This document shows, piece by piece, positions 45,959 to 54,784 of a DNA stretch of 64,000 nt. The translations under genes were made by a program, and so were the position numbers. The notes under the pieces were generated by a model. That model had not been told where the DNA came from and made no database searches. It worked only from the letters and a program-made list of their open reading frames with translations. The DNA is taken from positions 551,108-615,107 of the forward strand of contig JACJYP010000002.1 of the NCBI GenBank assembly GCA_020636045.1, written 5' to 3'. Every line of letters starts with the position of its first letter. The stretch's first letter is position 1. The DNA is from Lewinellaceae bacterium (GTDB taxonomy: Bacteria; Bacteroidota; Bacteroidia; Chitinophagales; Saprospiraceae).

Positions 45959-46543
45959 TTAATGCAGGGCTGCCCGGATCGGCAGTCGCTCGAGTATCTC
46001 GCCTTCGCGCTCGTTGAACCACTGCAGGCGTTCGTACACATCCTCCTCGGAGAAATAATGCAGCGCCATATTGACGTATAAATTGCCGTGTTTGGCCTCC
46101 GAGGTCCACAGCATTTTGTAGAAGCGCTTCATATCGGAATCCTCCAGGGCCTCTTCGACAAGGTGGAAACGTTCCGCGCCGCGCGACTCCACTACCGAGC
46201 CGATACACAAGCGGTCGAGGAAGTGCTCTTCCCGGCCGTTGCGCCGGAGATCCATCAGCCGTTCGATGTACAGGTCTTTGGGTATGACATGCGCCAGCGT
46301 AATGCCCCTTTCGGCCATGCGTTCATATACCAGTTTGAAATGCTCCATTTCTTCCAGGGCCGTTTCGATGAGTTCAGGGATGATCTCGGTGCGATCCGGA
46401 TATTTGGCGACCATGCTCATGGCAAAACCGCTGGCTTTGCGCTCACAATCGGCGTGATCCTGTAAGAAAGAACTGAAATCGGCCATGACCGCCTCGATCC
46501 AGGTGGGTGGCGAAGGGACGGATAATTCGAGATTGCGTTTCAT
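45959..46543 (-). CDS. miaE: tRNA-(ms2io6A37) hydroxylase MiaE
   Basis: This diiron monooxygenase hydroxylates the isopentenyl group of ms2i6A37 in tRNA. It has 194 residues. Two ferritin-like helix pairs carry the ligands: ADCERKASG, ALEEMEHFKLVYE, SVVESRGAERF and WTSEAKHGNLYV. It is the last gene of the minus-strand nos cluster, 106 bp downstream of nosY, and may be read through from it. Confidence 0.92.
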   Translation of the reverse strand: MKRNLELSVPSPPTWIEAVMADFSSFLQDHADCERKASGFAMSMVAKYPDRTEIIPELIETALEEMEHFKLVYERMAERGITLAHVIPKDLYIERLMDLRRNGREEHFLDRLCIGSVVESRGAERFHLVEEALEDSDMKRFYKMLWTSEAKHGNLYVNMALHYFSEEDVYERLQWFNEREGEILERLPIRAALH

Positions 46544-46649
46544 TTTCCCGTCTGTTGTGGTCAGAAAAGTCTCAATATCGGGTTTTCGGATGAGAGGGGA
46601 AAATCCGGACCTGATACCGGCAGGTCGCGAGTCTCTGCGACAAACGGCT

Positions 46650-47492
46650 TCAGATATCTTTCTTTCGGAAGATCAGAACCGCCAGCCATAGGGGTATAAA
46701 GATCCATAGCAGCATAGCCAAAAAAGACAAACTGACACCGAGAGCCGAGCCAAAAAAATGCTGGAATAAAGCGCCGGTATATCCCATTAATGCGGCAGTG
46801 TCAAGCTGCAGGAGCATGGCGATACGTGTCAGATCAACCGGATTCAGAAATGCGAGGAACATCACTGCTTTTTCCAATGGGTAGTCGCTGAAAGCAAACA
46901 TTCCCATTAATATAATCCCATCGTAAAGAATGGTACTGAAAAACCACAGCAGCAGTGCCGTACCGATCCCTTTTGATTTGTCGCGCGATAACACTGTGGC
47001 CAAAAAGGCCAGAGAAACAAAAGCAAGTGTCAGTAAAATGCCGCTAATCAACAATGTTGCGCCGTGTATCGAACTGTCGTACAGCAAAATGGGAAGGCCC
47101 ACCCCCGTGCAGAATGCGGCACACAATGATATCGCTACGCCAAAGTACTCACCCAGAATAATATCAATTCGACGCAGCGGTTGGGCCAGCATCAATTCGA
47201 TGAATTCATACGAATTATACAGATGAATGGTGGCAAAAACGATGCTCACCAATGGCAATACGATCAATACAATATTGAGCAGGCTCATCATCCCTTTTAC
47301 CGGATCACTCTCCAGGTTGAAAAAACTCATGGATATGACCAGCAGGAACAGCAGATAAGCCAAGATAAAGCGATTACGAAGAATATCAGAAACTACATAC
47401 CGGGCAATTTTCAGCATTTGGAATATACCGGGACGGTGTTCGGTACGTACAGCGGCAGACATAGATAGTTCAAAGGATGTGGAGGTTTTCAT
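46650..47492 (-). CDS. nosY: ABC transporter permease NosY
   Basis: It has 280 residues with six predicted membrane helices. It partners NosF and NosD in delivering sulfur (or a CuZ-site component) for nitrous oxide reductase maturation. It begins 7 bp after the ric stop codon on the same strand, separated from nosF by ric. Confidence 0.9.
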   Translation of the reverse strand: MKTSTSFELSMSAAVRTEHRPGIFQMLKIARYVVSDILRNRFILAYLLFLLVISMSFFNLESDPVKGMMSLLNIVLIVLPLVSIVFATIHLYNSYEFIELMLAQPLRRIDIILGEYFGVAISLCAAFCTGVGLPILLYDSSIHGATLLISGILLTLAFVSLAFLATVLSRDKSKGIGTALLLWFFSTILYDGIILMGMFAFSDYPLEKAVMFLAFLNPVDLTRIAMLLQLDTAALMGYTGALFQHFFGSALGVSLSFLAMLLWIFIPLWLAVLIFRKKDI

Positions 47493-47499
47493 GCTCAGA

Positions 47500-48231
47500 T
47501 CAGTTGCGGTTGCTCAGTAATTTTTCAAGCGCCAGGGTTTTGGGGAAAAGAATATTGTTTTCCAAGTGTACATGCCAGCGTAAATCATCATCCAGTTCTT
47601 TTAACCTGTTGAATACCAGCCTGTAAGTAGTGCACGCGTCGTCGGGAAATGTAAATCCCCCGGTCAGGTTCCGCAGATTATCGAGCAGCGATCCGGCGTA
47701 ATCATGCTCGTGCTCCATCATGCTGATGGGCTCTTGCACGGTAGCAAAATTATGGCCGGGTAATTGACGGTTGTGTCGATAAGCTTCGCATAACGCCCTG
47801 ATGTGAGGAAAAAGGATTTGCTCTTCTTTATTCATGTGTTCATGCAGGTCTTCTGCCAGGAGCTTGACCTGTTTTTCGAGTATTCTCAATTCGGGGTGTC
47901 TTTCCCCGTGCTTGCGGGTGATTATGGTAGCGTATTCACAAAGTAGCGGAAGGTGCTTGCGCAGGTAATGATGATGGGTGCGGACGATAAATTCTGCCAG
48001 AAAATCAGCCTCCCAGTTTTCTGCGTGTTGCGACGGCATTTCAGGGACCAGTAATGCTTCTTCAAGTTCTTCCGACAGGCTTTTCCATGCTATATTGTAT
48101 TCCGTACAGGCTCGTTCCAGGGTTTTCTTTCCCCCGCAGCAGAAGTCAATTCCATGCCTGTTGAATACATCGGCTGTGCGGTAATGGTGAGCTACGACTT
48201 CGCCAACGGTCATATCTAAATATATTTTCAT
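47500..48231 (-). CDS. ric: Iron-sulfur cluster repair di-iron protein (RIC/ScdA/YtfE)
   Basis: It has 243 residues. The N-terminal DUF542 module has GIDFCCGGKKTLERAC (Cys31, Cys32). The hemerythrin-like four-helix bundle carries HHHYLRKHLPLL, HMNKEEQILFPHI, MMEHEHDYAG and DLRWHVHLENNILFP, the His/Glu ligands of the di-iron site. RIC proteins repair clusters damaged by nitric oxide or oxygen. Here it is embedded in the nos cluster between nosF and nosY (33-bp and 7-bp gaps), suiting protection during denitrification. Confidence 0.95.
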   Translation of the reverse strand: MKIYLDMTVGEVVAHHYRTADVFNRHGIDFCCGGKKTLERACTEYNIAWKSLSEELEEALLVPEMPSQHAENWEADFLAEFIVRTHHHYLRKHLPLLCEYATIITRKHGERHPELRILEKQVKLLAEDLHEHMNKEEQILFPHIRALCEAYRHNRQLPGHNFATVQEPISMMEHEHDYAGSLLDNLRNLTGGFTFPDDACTTYRLVFNRLKELDDDLRWHVHLENNILFPKTLALEKLLSNRN

Positions 48232-48264
48232 GACTTGACGGATTTTTAGATGGTATGATATGGA

Positions 48265-48984
48265 TCACCCGTTCGAAAGCAATTGTTCCATCACATGTGC
48301 GATGGCCCTGCCCAGGCGCCTTTCGCCAGTTTCTGCTTTCAGGGATTCGAGTGTTTTGTAAAATAGCACCCGGCCTTCCGAAAGATAAATCACATCGGTT
48401 GCCAGTTCGTCCAGGTCGCTCATAATATGGGATGTGATGAGGAACAGGCGGTTTCGTTGTTTTTCTATTCGGATCTTGTCCTTGAGTATCTCGGCGGACA
48501 GGGGGTCAAGACCAGCCGTGGGTTCGTCGAGAATCAGTACGGGAGGGCTGAAAAGAAAAGCCAGCGCAGCGCTCACTTTTTGCCGGGTGCCTCCCGAGAG
48601 CGTTCGCATGTTTTTATGGTAGAGACCGGGCAGGCGAAAAGCCTCAATCAGTTCATCGTCAATCGCACTGCCGGAGCCTTTCCGAAGGTCTTGCATCATT
48701 GCAAACAAATCTCCAACTTTCATATGGTCAGGATAGCGGCCGATCTGGGGCATATACCCGATCCGGTTGCGGTACCGGGCATCCATGCCTATAGATATCC
48801 CCTGAAACCGGATGGTACCGCTGTCAGGGACTACCATCCCGAGAATACTCTTTATGAGAGTGGTCTTGCCCGATCCGTTTGGGCCGACAATGGCCACAGC
48901 CTGAGCACTGGAGCATTCAAAGCCGATACCGTTCAGTACCTGTTGCTTTCCAAAGGTTTTATTGACCTGATCTAACTGAATCAT
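48265..48984 (-). CDS. nosF: ABC transporter ATP-binding protein NosF
   Basis: It has 239 residues. Walker A GPNGSGKTT near residue 34, signature TLSGGTRQKVS, Walker B LILDEPTAGLDP and an H-loop SHIMSD are intact. It energises NosY. Its start overlaps the end of nosD by 26 bp, indicating translational coupling. Confidence 0.95.
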   Translation of the reverse strand: MIQLDQVNKTFGKQQVLNGIGFECSSAQAVAIVGPNGSGKTTLIKSILGMVVPDSGTIRFQGISIGMDARYRNRIGYMPQIGRYPDHMKVGDLFAMMQDLRKGSGSAIDDELIEAFRLPGLYHKNMRTLSGGTRQKVSAALAFLFSPPVLILDEPTAGLDPLSAEILKDKIRIEKQRNRLFLITSHIMSDLDELATDVIYLSEGRVLFYKTLESLKAETGERRLGRAIAHVMEQLLSNG

Positions 48985-50200
48985 AGGGTTTCATTAGTGG
49001 TGAATTGTCACGGAGCCGGTCGGGAGAGAGGCTTGGTATGACCTTTTCCGCCCGATCAAGCAGTAAAACGGTAAAGCTTCGCCAGAACAGCATGGCGTAT
49101 GGCATTTGATCGGATACCATTGCAAAAAGGCTTACCGGGTGATAAGGCACGTCGCCTGCACGATTGCGATCAAGATCATATCCTTCGTATTTGTCCCAGT
49201 AATTGCTATCAAAAACATTGAAGACCAGTTGGTTATTGGTCGAAATATCAAATGTATTGGCAAAAAAGTTGTTGTGTCTGAACTGATTGTTCTCGCAGCT
49301 CGCCTGTACTTTGATCGCCCACCCGTTCTGCCGGAATTCGTTGCGTTCGAGCAGGCTGCGGGTACAGCCTTCCATAAATATGCCGATCGTGTTTTGCCGG
49401 AAGATGTTATCCGCCATATAACTGCTCTGAATGTCTTTCAGGAGCAGGGCATAGGAAGCGCCGCCACGGTTTTCGGCAAAAACGTTGTGCACCATGGTCA
49501 CATTGCGGGTATACATGACGGCTACGCCGGCGCCGTTATTGATAAAGGAGTTGTGGGCATAGGTGTTATTGTGCGAAAACATAAAATGTAACCCATAGCG
49601 TATATTTTTTTCGCAGTGGTTGTATGCGATGTACGAATTAGTCGCAAACTCAAGGTAAATGCCATCGCGGTGCCCTTGCATGTTGTTGTTTTGGATGACA
49701 AGACTGTCGCACTTCCATGCATGAACGCCATTGCCGGAATTATGCTCTACCGAACTATGCGCTGTCATATAATTACCGCTGACATAGCAGTGGACGCAGT
49801 TGGATAAATAAATGCCGAAGTAGTTGTCATCTAAAATGTTATCTGAAACATAAACTTCTCGGGCATTGTAAATTTTGATCCCTGCAATATCGTCCAGAGA
49901 AGTGATGCCACAATTGACGATCCTGAAACCGCTCATGTACACATGGCTGGAACGTATACTGATCGGTTGATACTTGTGCTCGCCGTCGATCACAGGCCGG
50001 GCATCACCAATGAGAACTAGCGGCTTGTCAATAGTAATTCCCCCTTCGCGATATACGCCTTCATGTACAAGGATCGTATCGAATGGTTTTGCCTGGCTGA
50101 TGATATGTTGCAGACCTGTATGGGGATTTACATCCCAGCTGCGCGCCGGCAGCAATTGAACGACAAATAAAAGTGCCGGTAAAAGGCAGAGTTCTTTCAT
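48959..50200 (-). CDS. nosD: Periplasmic copper/sulfur-site assembly protein NosD
   Basis: It has 413 residues from ATG 50200; an in-frame ATG at 50224 would add 8 residues before the signal. The signal peptide LLPALLFVVQLLPARS precedes a right-handed beta-helix of CASH-type repeats (NYFGIYLSNCVHCYVSGN, GDGIYLEFATNS and similar, about 60-350). NosD works with NosF and NosY to build the CuZ cluster. It overlaps nosF. Confidence 0.93.
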   Translation of the reverse strand: MKELCLLPALLFVVQLLPARSWDVNPHTGLQHIISQAKPFDTILVHEGVYREGGITIDKPLVLIGDARPVIDGEHKYQPISIRSSHVYMSGFRIVNCGITSLDDIAGIKIYNAREVYVSDNILDDNYFGIYLSNCVHCYVSGNYMTAHSSVEHNSGNGVHAWKCDSLVIQNNNMQGHRDGIYLEFATNSYIAYNHCEKNIRYGLHFMFSHNNTYAHNSFINNGAGVAVMYTRNVTMVHNVFAENRGGASYALLLKDIQSSYMADNIFRQNTIGIFMEGCTRSLLERNEFRQNGWAIKVQASCENNQFRHNNFFANTFDISTNNQLVFNVFDSNYWDKYEGYDLDRNRAGDVPYHPVSLFAMVSDQMPYAMLFWRSFTVLLLDRAEKVIPSLSPDRLRDNSPLMKPYDSVRSGQ

Positions 50201-50262
50201 AATAAAGCATCGATTCGATTTCATGCAGGTGTGTTCAAGGGTGCTCTGCTCCCGGTTTTCTT

Positions 50263-51300
50263 TCAGAACAAATCCTGCACGGTTTCCCAATCCAGCATCT
50301 CTCCGCCGATTTGCGATCTCGCACGTTCGATCCCGGATTGACTGGCAAAAGCGGCGACTCCAGAAGCCATAGGTGACTTAAGTTGTTCGCTCTGTATATA
50401 AAAAGCCCTGTCGGCTTCCAGTAATGTGTTTGGGTGGGCGTAATCGATTACAAATACGCCGGCGATCTCTTCTGGAGCAAGTCCCCCCTTTTTTTGAAAA
50501 CTAACCAGGCAGTTGATATCATCCAGCACATATATCTTTCCTTTTTTTGTAAGGACCTCAGCACCGAAATGCTGGTCCATGAGCATCATTTTACAAAAAG
50601 CGCATGCATCGGTGCCGTAATTGATCGGGCGCGGCCCTGCTGAACATTGTCCGAACAGGACAGGAAATGACAGGAACAATACGACACCGGCAGTTGTACC
50701 TGATGGCCCGGGCGATCCCTTTTTTATCTTGCGATGGCGCCACCATTCGTACGCCAGGACAAAGAGGGAGATCGTAGTGGCGGCAATTATGATCCAGCCG
50801 CCGGTATCAGGGAGCGACCAGGCTTCAAAATTGAGCAGCTTCTTGTAGCCGATGACCGGCGGTTGATACACCATTCCCGGAATGACTATGGGGGCATTCG
50901 GGTTCAGGTTATGGCCGTAGTCATAACCCCAGCGCCAGAAATCGTAAAGCGCAAGGCTGTCTGCAATGGCCAGTATAAGGTAGAAGCACAACGCCGACCA
51001 CCAGCGTCCGATCAAAGCGAGCAGCAGGCATGCTCCCCCGACGATCATAATGACCGTCCCGAGAAATTGAAGCTCCGGAAACATTTCCTCACTGATCGCC
51101 CGCATTCCGATATAATGATTCAGTGCACTGATGATCTTCACATCTCCTGTCAGGGTATGGTGCCATATCTTCATCTCCAGTCCTTCCGGGTATTGCGGGG
51201 CTGTGAGAAATATCTTCCAGATGGGCAGTTTCAATAAGCCGAAAAGCGCAAGTGCGCTGATGACCAATAAAACTTTTGAAATGGTACTGATCTTGAACAT
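50263..51300 (-). CDS. nosL: NosL copper-chaperone domain fused to membrane domain
   Basis: It has 345 residues from ATG 51300. Residues about 1-205 form an N-terminal region with three to four membrane helices and a soluble loop containing NHYIGMRAI. Residues about 215-345 form the NosL domain: DACAFCKMM (Cys233, Cys236, Met238) followed by the VLDDINCLVSFQ strand. NosL binds Cu(I) for NosZ assembly. Proteobacterial NosL is a small lipoprotein; the membrane extension is typical of Bacteroidota clusters. It is the fourth gene of the nos cluster. Confidence 0.92.
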   Translation of the reverse strand: MFKISTISKVLLVISALALFGLLKLPIWKIFLTAPQYPEGLEMKIWHHTLTGDVKIISALNHYIGMRAISEEMFPELQFLGTVIMIVGGACLLLALIGRWWSALCFYLILAIADSLALYDFWRWGYDYGHNLNPNAPIVIPGMVYQPPVIGYKKLLNFEAWSLPDTGGWIIIAATTISLFVLAYEWWRHRKIKKGSPGPSGTTAGVVLFLSFPVLFGQCSAGPRPINYGTDACAFCKMMLMDQHFGAEVLTKKGKIYVLDDINCLVSFQKKGGLAPEEIAGVFVIDYAHPNTLLEADRAFYIQSEQLKSPMASGVAAFASQSGIERARSQIGGEMLDWETVQDLF

Positions 51301-51387
51301 AATGGTCGAATGATGCGGCTGCAAACTGCTCCGTTTTTTCAGAGCATGGCGTTAGTGATATGTTTTCTTCGTGCAGAATGCGATGTG

Positions 51388-51957
51388 CTATTTTTCAGGA
51401 GGCAATAATACCCCGTCAACAACGTGTATAATCCCGTTTGAGGCGGGTATGGAGGCAATGATATTCGTACCGGCATTCAGGGTGATCTTTCCTTCGTTTA
51501 CATTGACGACCACGTTTTTCAGGTTGACCTGATTGAGCTTCTGGCCGTCGCGCATTTGATCCGTTTTGATCACGCCGACATACACGTGATATTCAAGGAT
51601 ATCACTGAGCGCATCTTTGTTTTCAGGTTTCAGCAAGCCATCAAGCGTCTCTTTTGGCAGTTTCCCAAAAGCTTCGTTTGTGGGGGCAAAAACAGTAAAT
51701 GGCCCCGCGTTTGCCAGCACATCCACCAGTCCGGCGGCCTTGACGGCTGTCACCAGCGTACTATGATCCTTCGAACCAGCGGCTATCTGAAGGATATTCT
51801 GCTGCGATACGTCGTCCTGAACACCGGACTGCCCGACATTCAGCGCTGCATCGTTGGCAGCAGAGGGTGATTCGCCCGAGGCGGGAGGTCCTTGTGTGCA
51901 TCCCCACAGTGCACACGCCAGGACAAGTATCGGAGAAATAAAAATGAAGTTTTTCAT
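51388..51957 (-). CDS. Fasciclin-domain lipoprotein in the nos cluster
   Basis: It has 189 residues. Lipobox LWGC (Cys20) follows a signal helix, then a low-complexity linker to about 55. One fasciclin domain spans 55-187: DHSTLVTAVKAAGLVDVLA, PFTVFAPTNEAFGKLP and IHVVDGVLLPP. Fasciclin domains mediate adhesion and protein contacts. Its location between nosZ and nosL suggests a role in holding or assembling periplasmic nos components, which is inference. Confidence 0.92.
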   Translation of the reverse strand: MKNFIFISPILVLACALWGCTQGPPASGESPSAANDAALNVGQSGVQDDVSQQNILQIAAGSKDHSTLVTAVKAAGLVDVLANAGPFTVFAPTNEAFGKLPKETLDGLLKPENKDALSDILEYHVYVGVIKTDQMRDGQKLNQVNLKNVVVNVNEGKITLNAGTNIIASIPASNGIIHVVDGVLLPPEK

Positions 51958-52056
51958 AAGGACAGTCGGTTAAATATGAATGTTATCCGGCTTGACTGTT
52001 TTGGAGCGCCTGGTGCGACAAGAGTCCATCGCACCAGGCATTCCTTTGTGTCGGCT

Positions 52057-54024
52057 TTATTGTACTTGAGGCTCATCGCCGGTCCAGTATTTCAAAGGTA
52101 TATTCGATCCTGCCGGGGATACACGGATATATCCCTGCATTTCCTGATGCAGTGCTGAACAGAAGTCGGTACAGTAAAACGGGGTAACACCCACCTGATC
52201 GGGTTTCCACGATATCGTTTGGGTTTCACCGGGCATGATGAGTGTTTCACCATTCGTAGAACCCCTGATCGTAAAACCATGTGGAATATCCCAGTCCTGC
52301 TCCAGATTGGTTACGTGGAAATGTACTTCGTCGCCCATACGCACGCCTTCGATATTGTCAGGAGTGAGGTGTGAGCGGATGGCTGTCATATATACGTGGA
52401 CCTTATTGCCTTCGCGCACAACTTTGGCCTGACCTTCACCCTTCGCTACGTAGGGGTGTGCGTTTTCTTCCAGTTTGTAAATTTTTACTGAATTCTTGCT
52501 GATTAGTTCTGCAGGGACTGCATTGGCGTAGTGTGGCTCGCCGATGGTGGGGAAATCGAGCAGCAGCTTCATCTTGTCGCCGGAAATGTCGTACAGCTGT
52601 GCTGACTGGGTAAGTTCGGGGCCGGTTGGCAGGAACCTGTCTTTGGTAATCTTGTTGTAAGCGATCACGTATTTGCCCCAGGGCTTCCTGGTGTCGCCAC
52701 CCGGAACGCACAAGTGACCTATAGAGTAGTAGGTAGGTACGCGGTCAAGGACCTGAAGGCTTTGCACGTTCCATTTGACGATCTCTGATGATACGAACAT
52801 GGATGTATAGGCGTTCCCGTTTGCGTCGAATTCGGTGTGAAGCGGTCCCAGTCCGGGTTTTTGCACTTCTCCATGCAGCACTGCTTCATATTTCAACACA
52901 GGAATTCCCTGATATTCGCCATCGTAGGTTTTAGATTCGATGGCCTGAAGCATTTTATCAAATGAAAACACAGGAATCACGGCAGCCAGTTTGCCCGAAG
53001 CAGCGATGAATTTGCCTGTGGGGTCAACGTCGCAGCCATGCGGGCTTTTCGGACAGGGCATCAGATAAACAAAATCTTTGAGTACTGTGGGATCAAGTGT
53101 CAGCACATCTTCCTCCCACGTAGTGCTTGCACTGTGCTTTTTTTCGTCGTATATGTTATGGGCATAATGTGATTTGCTGCGCACCCCTTTACCCGCCTTC
53201 ATATATTCTTCTGCTTTTTTCCAATTGACGGCAACGATAAAGTCTTTGTCGTTTTGCGAAGCATTTACCTCAAGCAGGGTGTTGGCACGTTCCGAGTTGT
53301 AGCAGGAAAAGAAGAACCAGTCTGCGCTCGGCCCCTTGCCGCCACGTGAAAGATCGAAATCCATACCCGGCATCAATATCTGAAAAGCGAGTTTGAGCCT
53401 TCCGCTCTCCGGATTTACGCTGATAAAGGACAGGGTTCCCTTGAAGTTGTCTTTGTAGGAATTGATGGCCACATCCTGCTGCGCGCCCATCGGAATGGAG
53501 AATCGGGTGCCTGCGATGACATACTCTGTGTTTTGTGTAATAAAGGGCGAACAGTGGTTGCCGGCCGAGTTGGGTATTTCCAGAATCTCGACAGTCCGGA
53601 ACGTGGAAAGATCAATCCGTGCTATCCGGGGTGTATTGTTGGCATTGGCAAAAATCCAGCGCGCATCTTGCTCTCCGTTGGTTTCAGAAACGGACATGTG
53701 GTGCTCGTCGTCCCAGGGCAACCATCCGCGTGAGGTATTGAGCATCGCCCTGGTTTCGTCGCTGAAGCCGTAACCATTTTCCGGAAATACCGAGAACACC
53801 GGAATAATCTTCAGCAGTCGTCCCGAAGGCAGGCCATACACCGACATCTGCCCGTTGAAGCCACCGGACACAAAGTTGTAAAACTCATCGTGCTTGCCGG
53901 GCGATACGTATACTTTTTCGGCTGCATCACTCGCGCTCGCCGTAGCGGCACTTTTGGTTTTACATTGCCAGAGGATAGCAATCACGGCGAGAATCCCCCC
54001 AATGAGATAGATAATTTTTTTCAT
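52057..54024 (-). CDS. nosZ: Nitrous oxide reductase NosZ, clade II
   Basis: It reduces N2O to N2 in the periplasm. It has 655 residues. The N-terminus has a Sec-type helix ending ILWQC, a possible but non-canonical lipobox (Gln at -1), and no twin-arginine, as in clade II enzymes. CuZ-site histidines are visible in DDEHHMS, PHGCD, GPLHTEF, GHLC and GEPHYA. The CuA domain has C618-TDF-C622-SAL-H626-QE-M629. All motifs look intact, so activity is expected. It lies 74 bp downstream of the cytochrome c gene and precedes the fasciclin gene. Confidence 0.98.
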   Translation of the reverse strand: MKKIIYLIGGILAVIAILWQCKTKSAATASASDAAEKVYVSPGKHDEFYNFVSGGFNGQMSVYGLPSGRLLKIIPVFSVFPENGYGFSDETRAMLNTSRGWLPWDDEHHMSVSETNGEQDARWIFANANNTPRIARIDLSTFRTVEILEIPNSAGNHCSPFITQNTEYVIAGTRFSIPMGAQQDVAINSYKDNFKGTLSFISVNPESGRLKLAFQILMPGMDFDLSRGGKGPSADWFFFSCYNSERANTLLEVNASQNDKDFIVAVNWKKAEEYMKAGKGVRSKSHYAHNIYDEKKHSASTTWEEDVLTLDPTVLKDFVYLMPCPKSPHGCDVDPTGKFIAASGKLAAVIPVFSFDKMLQAIESKTYDGEYQGIPVLKYEAVLHGEVQKPGLGPLHTEFDANGNAYTSMFVSSEIVKWNVQSLQVLDRVPTYYSIGHLCVPGGDTRKPWGKYVIAYNKITKDRFLPTGPELTQSAQLYDISGDKMKLLLDFPTIGEPHYANAVPAELISKNSVKIYKLEENAHPYVAKGEGQAKVVREGNKVHVYMTAIRSHLTPDNIEGVRMGDEVHFHVTNLEQDWDIPHGFTIRGSTNGETLIMPGETQTISWKPDQVGVTPFYCTDFCSALHQEMQGYIRVSPAGSNIPLKYWTGDEPQVQ

Positions 54025-54098
54025 CTGTTAGATTGATTTAGAGAATGTTAGTTCATGGTCCTTTGAGGTTGTCAGGGACGGGTGCCAAAAGCGCCTGC

Positions 54099-54560
54099 TT
54101 ATTGTTCACCGTCATTTGCGCGCATGAACTCAAGCACATCCCGGGCGTCGCCAATGGACACGTTCTGGTTGGGCATACGGGTAAGGCACAACTGAAGCAG
54201 TTTCTGGGCTTCTTCGTCTTTTTCCAGCATCACATCCACATTGGTGACCATATTCATGATCCATTCGGGCTTGCGACGTTTGGTAACATCTTTCCAGCCC
54301 GGGCCTACCACGCGCATGTCATCAAGTTTATGACATGCGGCACATTTCATATCATAAATGGACTTTCCGCGGCTGACGCGCTCGGCGTCGAGTGGCGTGG
54401 TGAGTTCTACATTTTTTACTTCGCCTACACCTTTACCTTCTGCAAGCATTTGTGATTCGGGAGTGACCGGAACGGAAGAGGTAGGCGTTTTGCCCTCTTT
54501 TGCGCCACATGAATACAATAAGAATAGAAGCGTTAAAAGGACACCGTACAAGGTTTTCAT
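54099..54560 (-). CDS. c-type cytochrome lipoprotein, first gene of nos cluster
   Basis: It has 153 residues from ATG 54560 (MKTLYGVLLT); upstream in-frame sequence to 54653 is leader, not gene. Lipobox LYSC (Cys18) is followed by a Ser/Pro linker and a cytochrome c fold with heme motif CAACH (73-77) and a likely distal Met in LTRMPNQ. It probably donates electrons to NosZ from the quinol pool. Its start codon is abutted by a long leader hairpin, and an FNR-like palindrome lies upstream. Confidence 0.92.
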   Translation of the reverse strand: MKTLYGVLLTLLFLLYSCGAKEGKTPTSSVPVTPESQMLAEGKGVGEVKNVELTTPLDAERVSRGKSIYDMKCAACHKLDDMRVVGPGWKDVTKRRKPEWIMNMVTNVDVMLEKDEEAQKLLQLCLTRMPNQNVSIGDARDVLEFMRANDGEQ

Positions 54561-54561
54561 A

Positions 54562-54596
54562 TTGCAGTGTTTTTTATGATTTAAAAAGCACTGCAA
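54562..54596 (-). promoter_or_regulatory. Leader hairpin abutting the first nos start codon
   Basis: TTGCAGTG (54562-54569) pairs with CACTGCAA (54589-54596), then TTTTT (54571-54575) with AAAAA (54583-54587), with one mismatch between the blocks and a 7-nt loop. In the minus-strand RNA it ends one base before the AUG (54560-54558), so it would hide the ribosome landing site. It could also be a DNA operator. Confidence 0.65.
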
Positions 54597-54620
54597 GCTT
54601 ATGAGTATAGGGACAGAGCG

Positions 54621-54640
54621 TTTATGATCTGGATCATAAA
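54621..54640. promoter_or_regulatory. Perfect palindrome, candidate Crp/Fnr operator
   Basis: TTTATGATC (54621-54629) and GATCATAAA (54632-54640) are exact inverse complements around TG. Inside is ATGAT-N4-ATCAT, close to the FNR/DNR consensus TTGAT-N4-ATCAA. It lies 61 bp upstream of the cytochrome start and 145 bp downstream of the Crp/Fnr gene. Confidence 0.6.
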
Positions 54641-54784
54641 CATTTTCAAGCACGCAAACGCCGAAAAATATGCGAAAAATGCCTCGAAAATGCCGGCATT
54701 TTCCTAACCTGTATAATTATTGAAAGAAAAAATGATATATATCAGCGGAAGGACTGCGACTTGTCACCAAACCCGGATTGCCCA

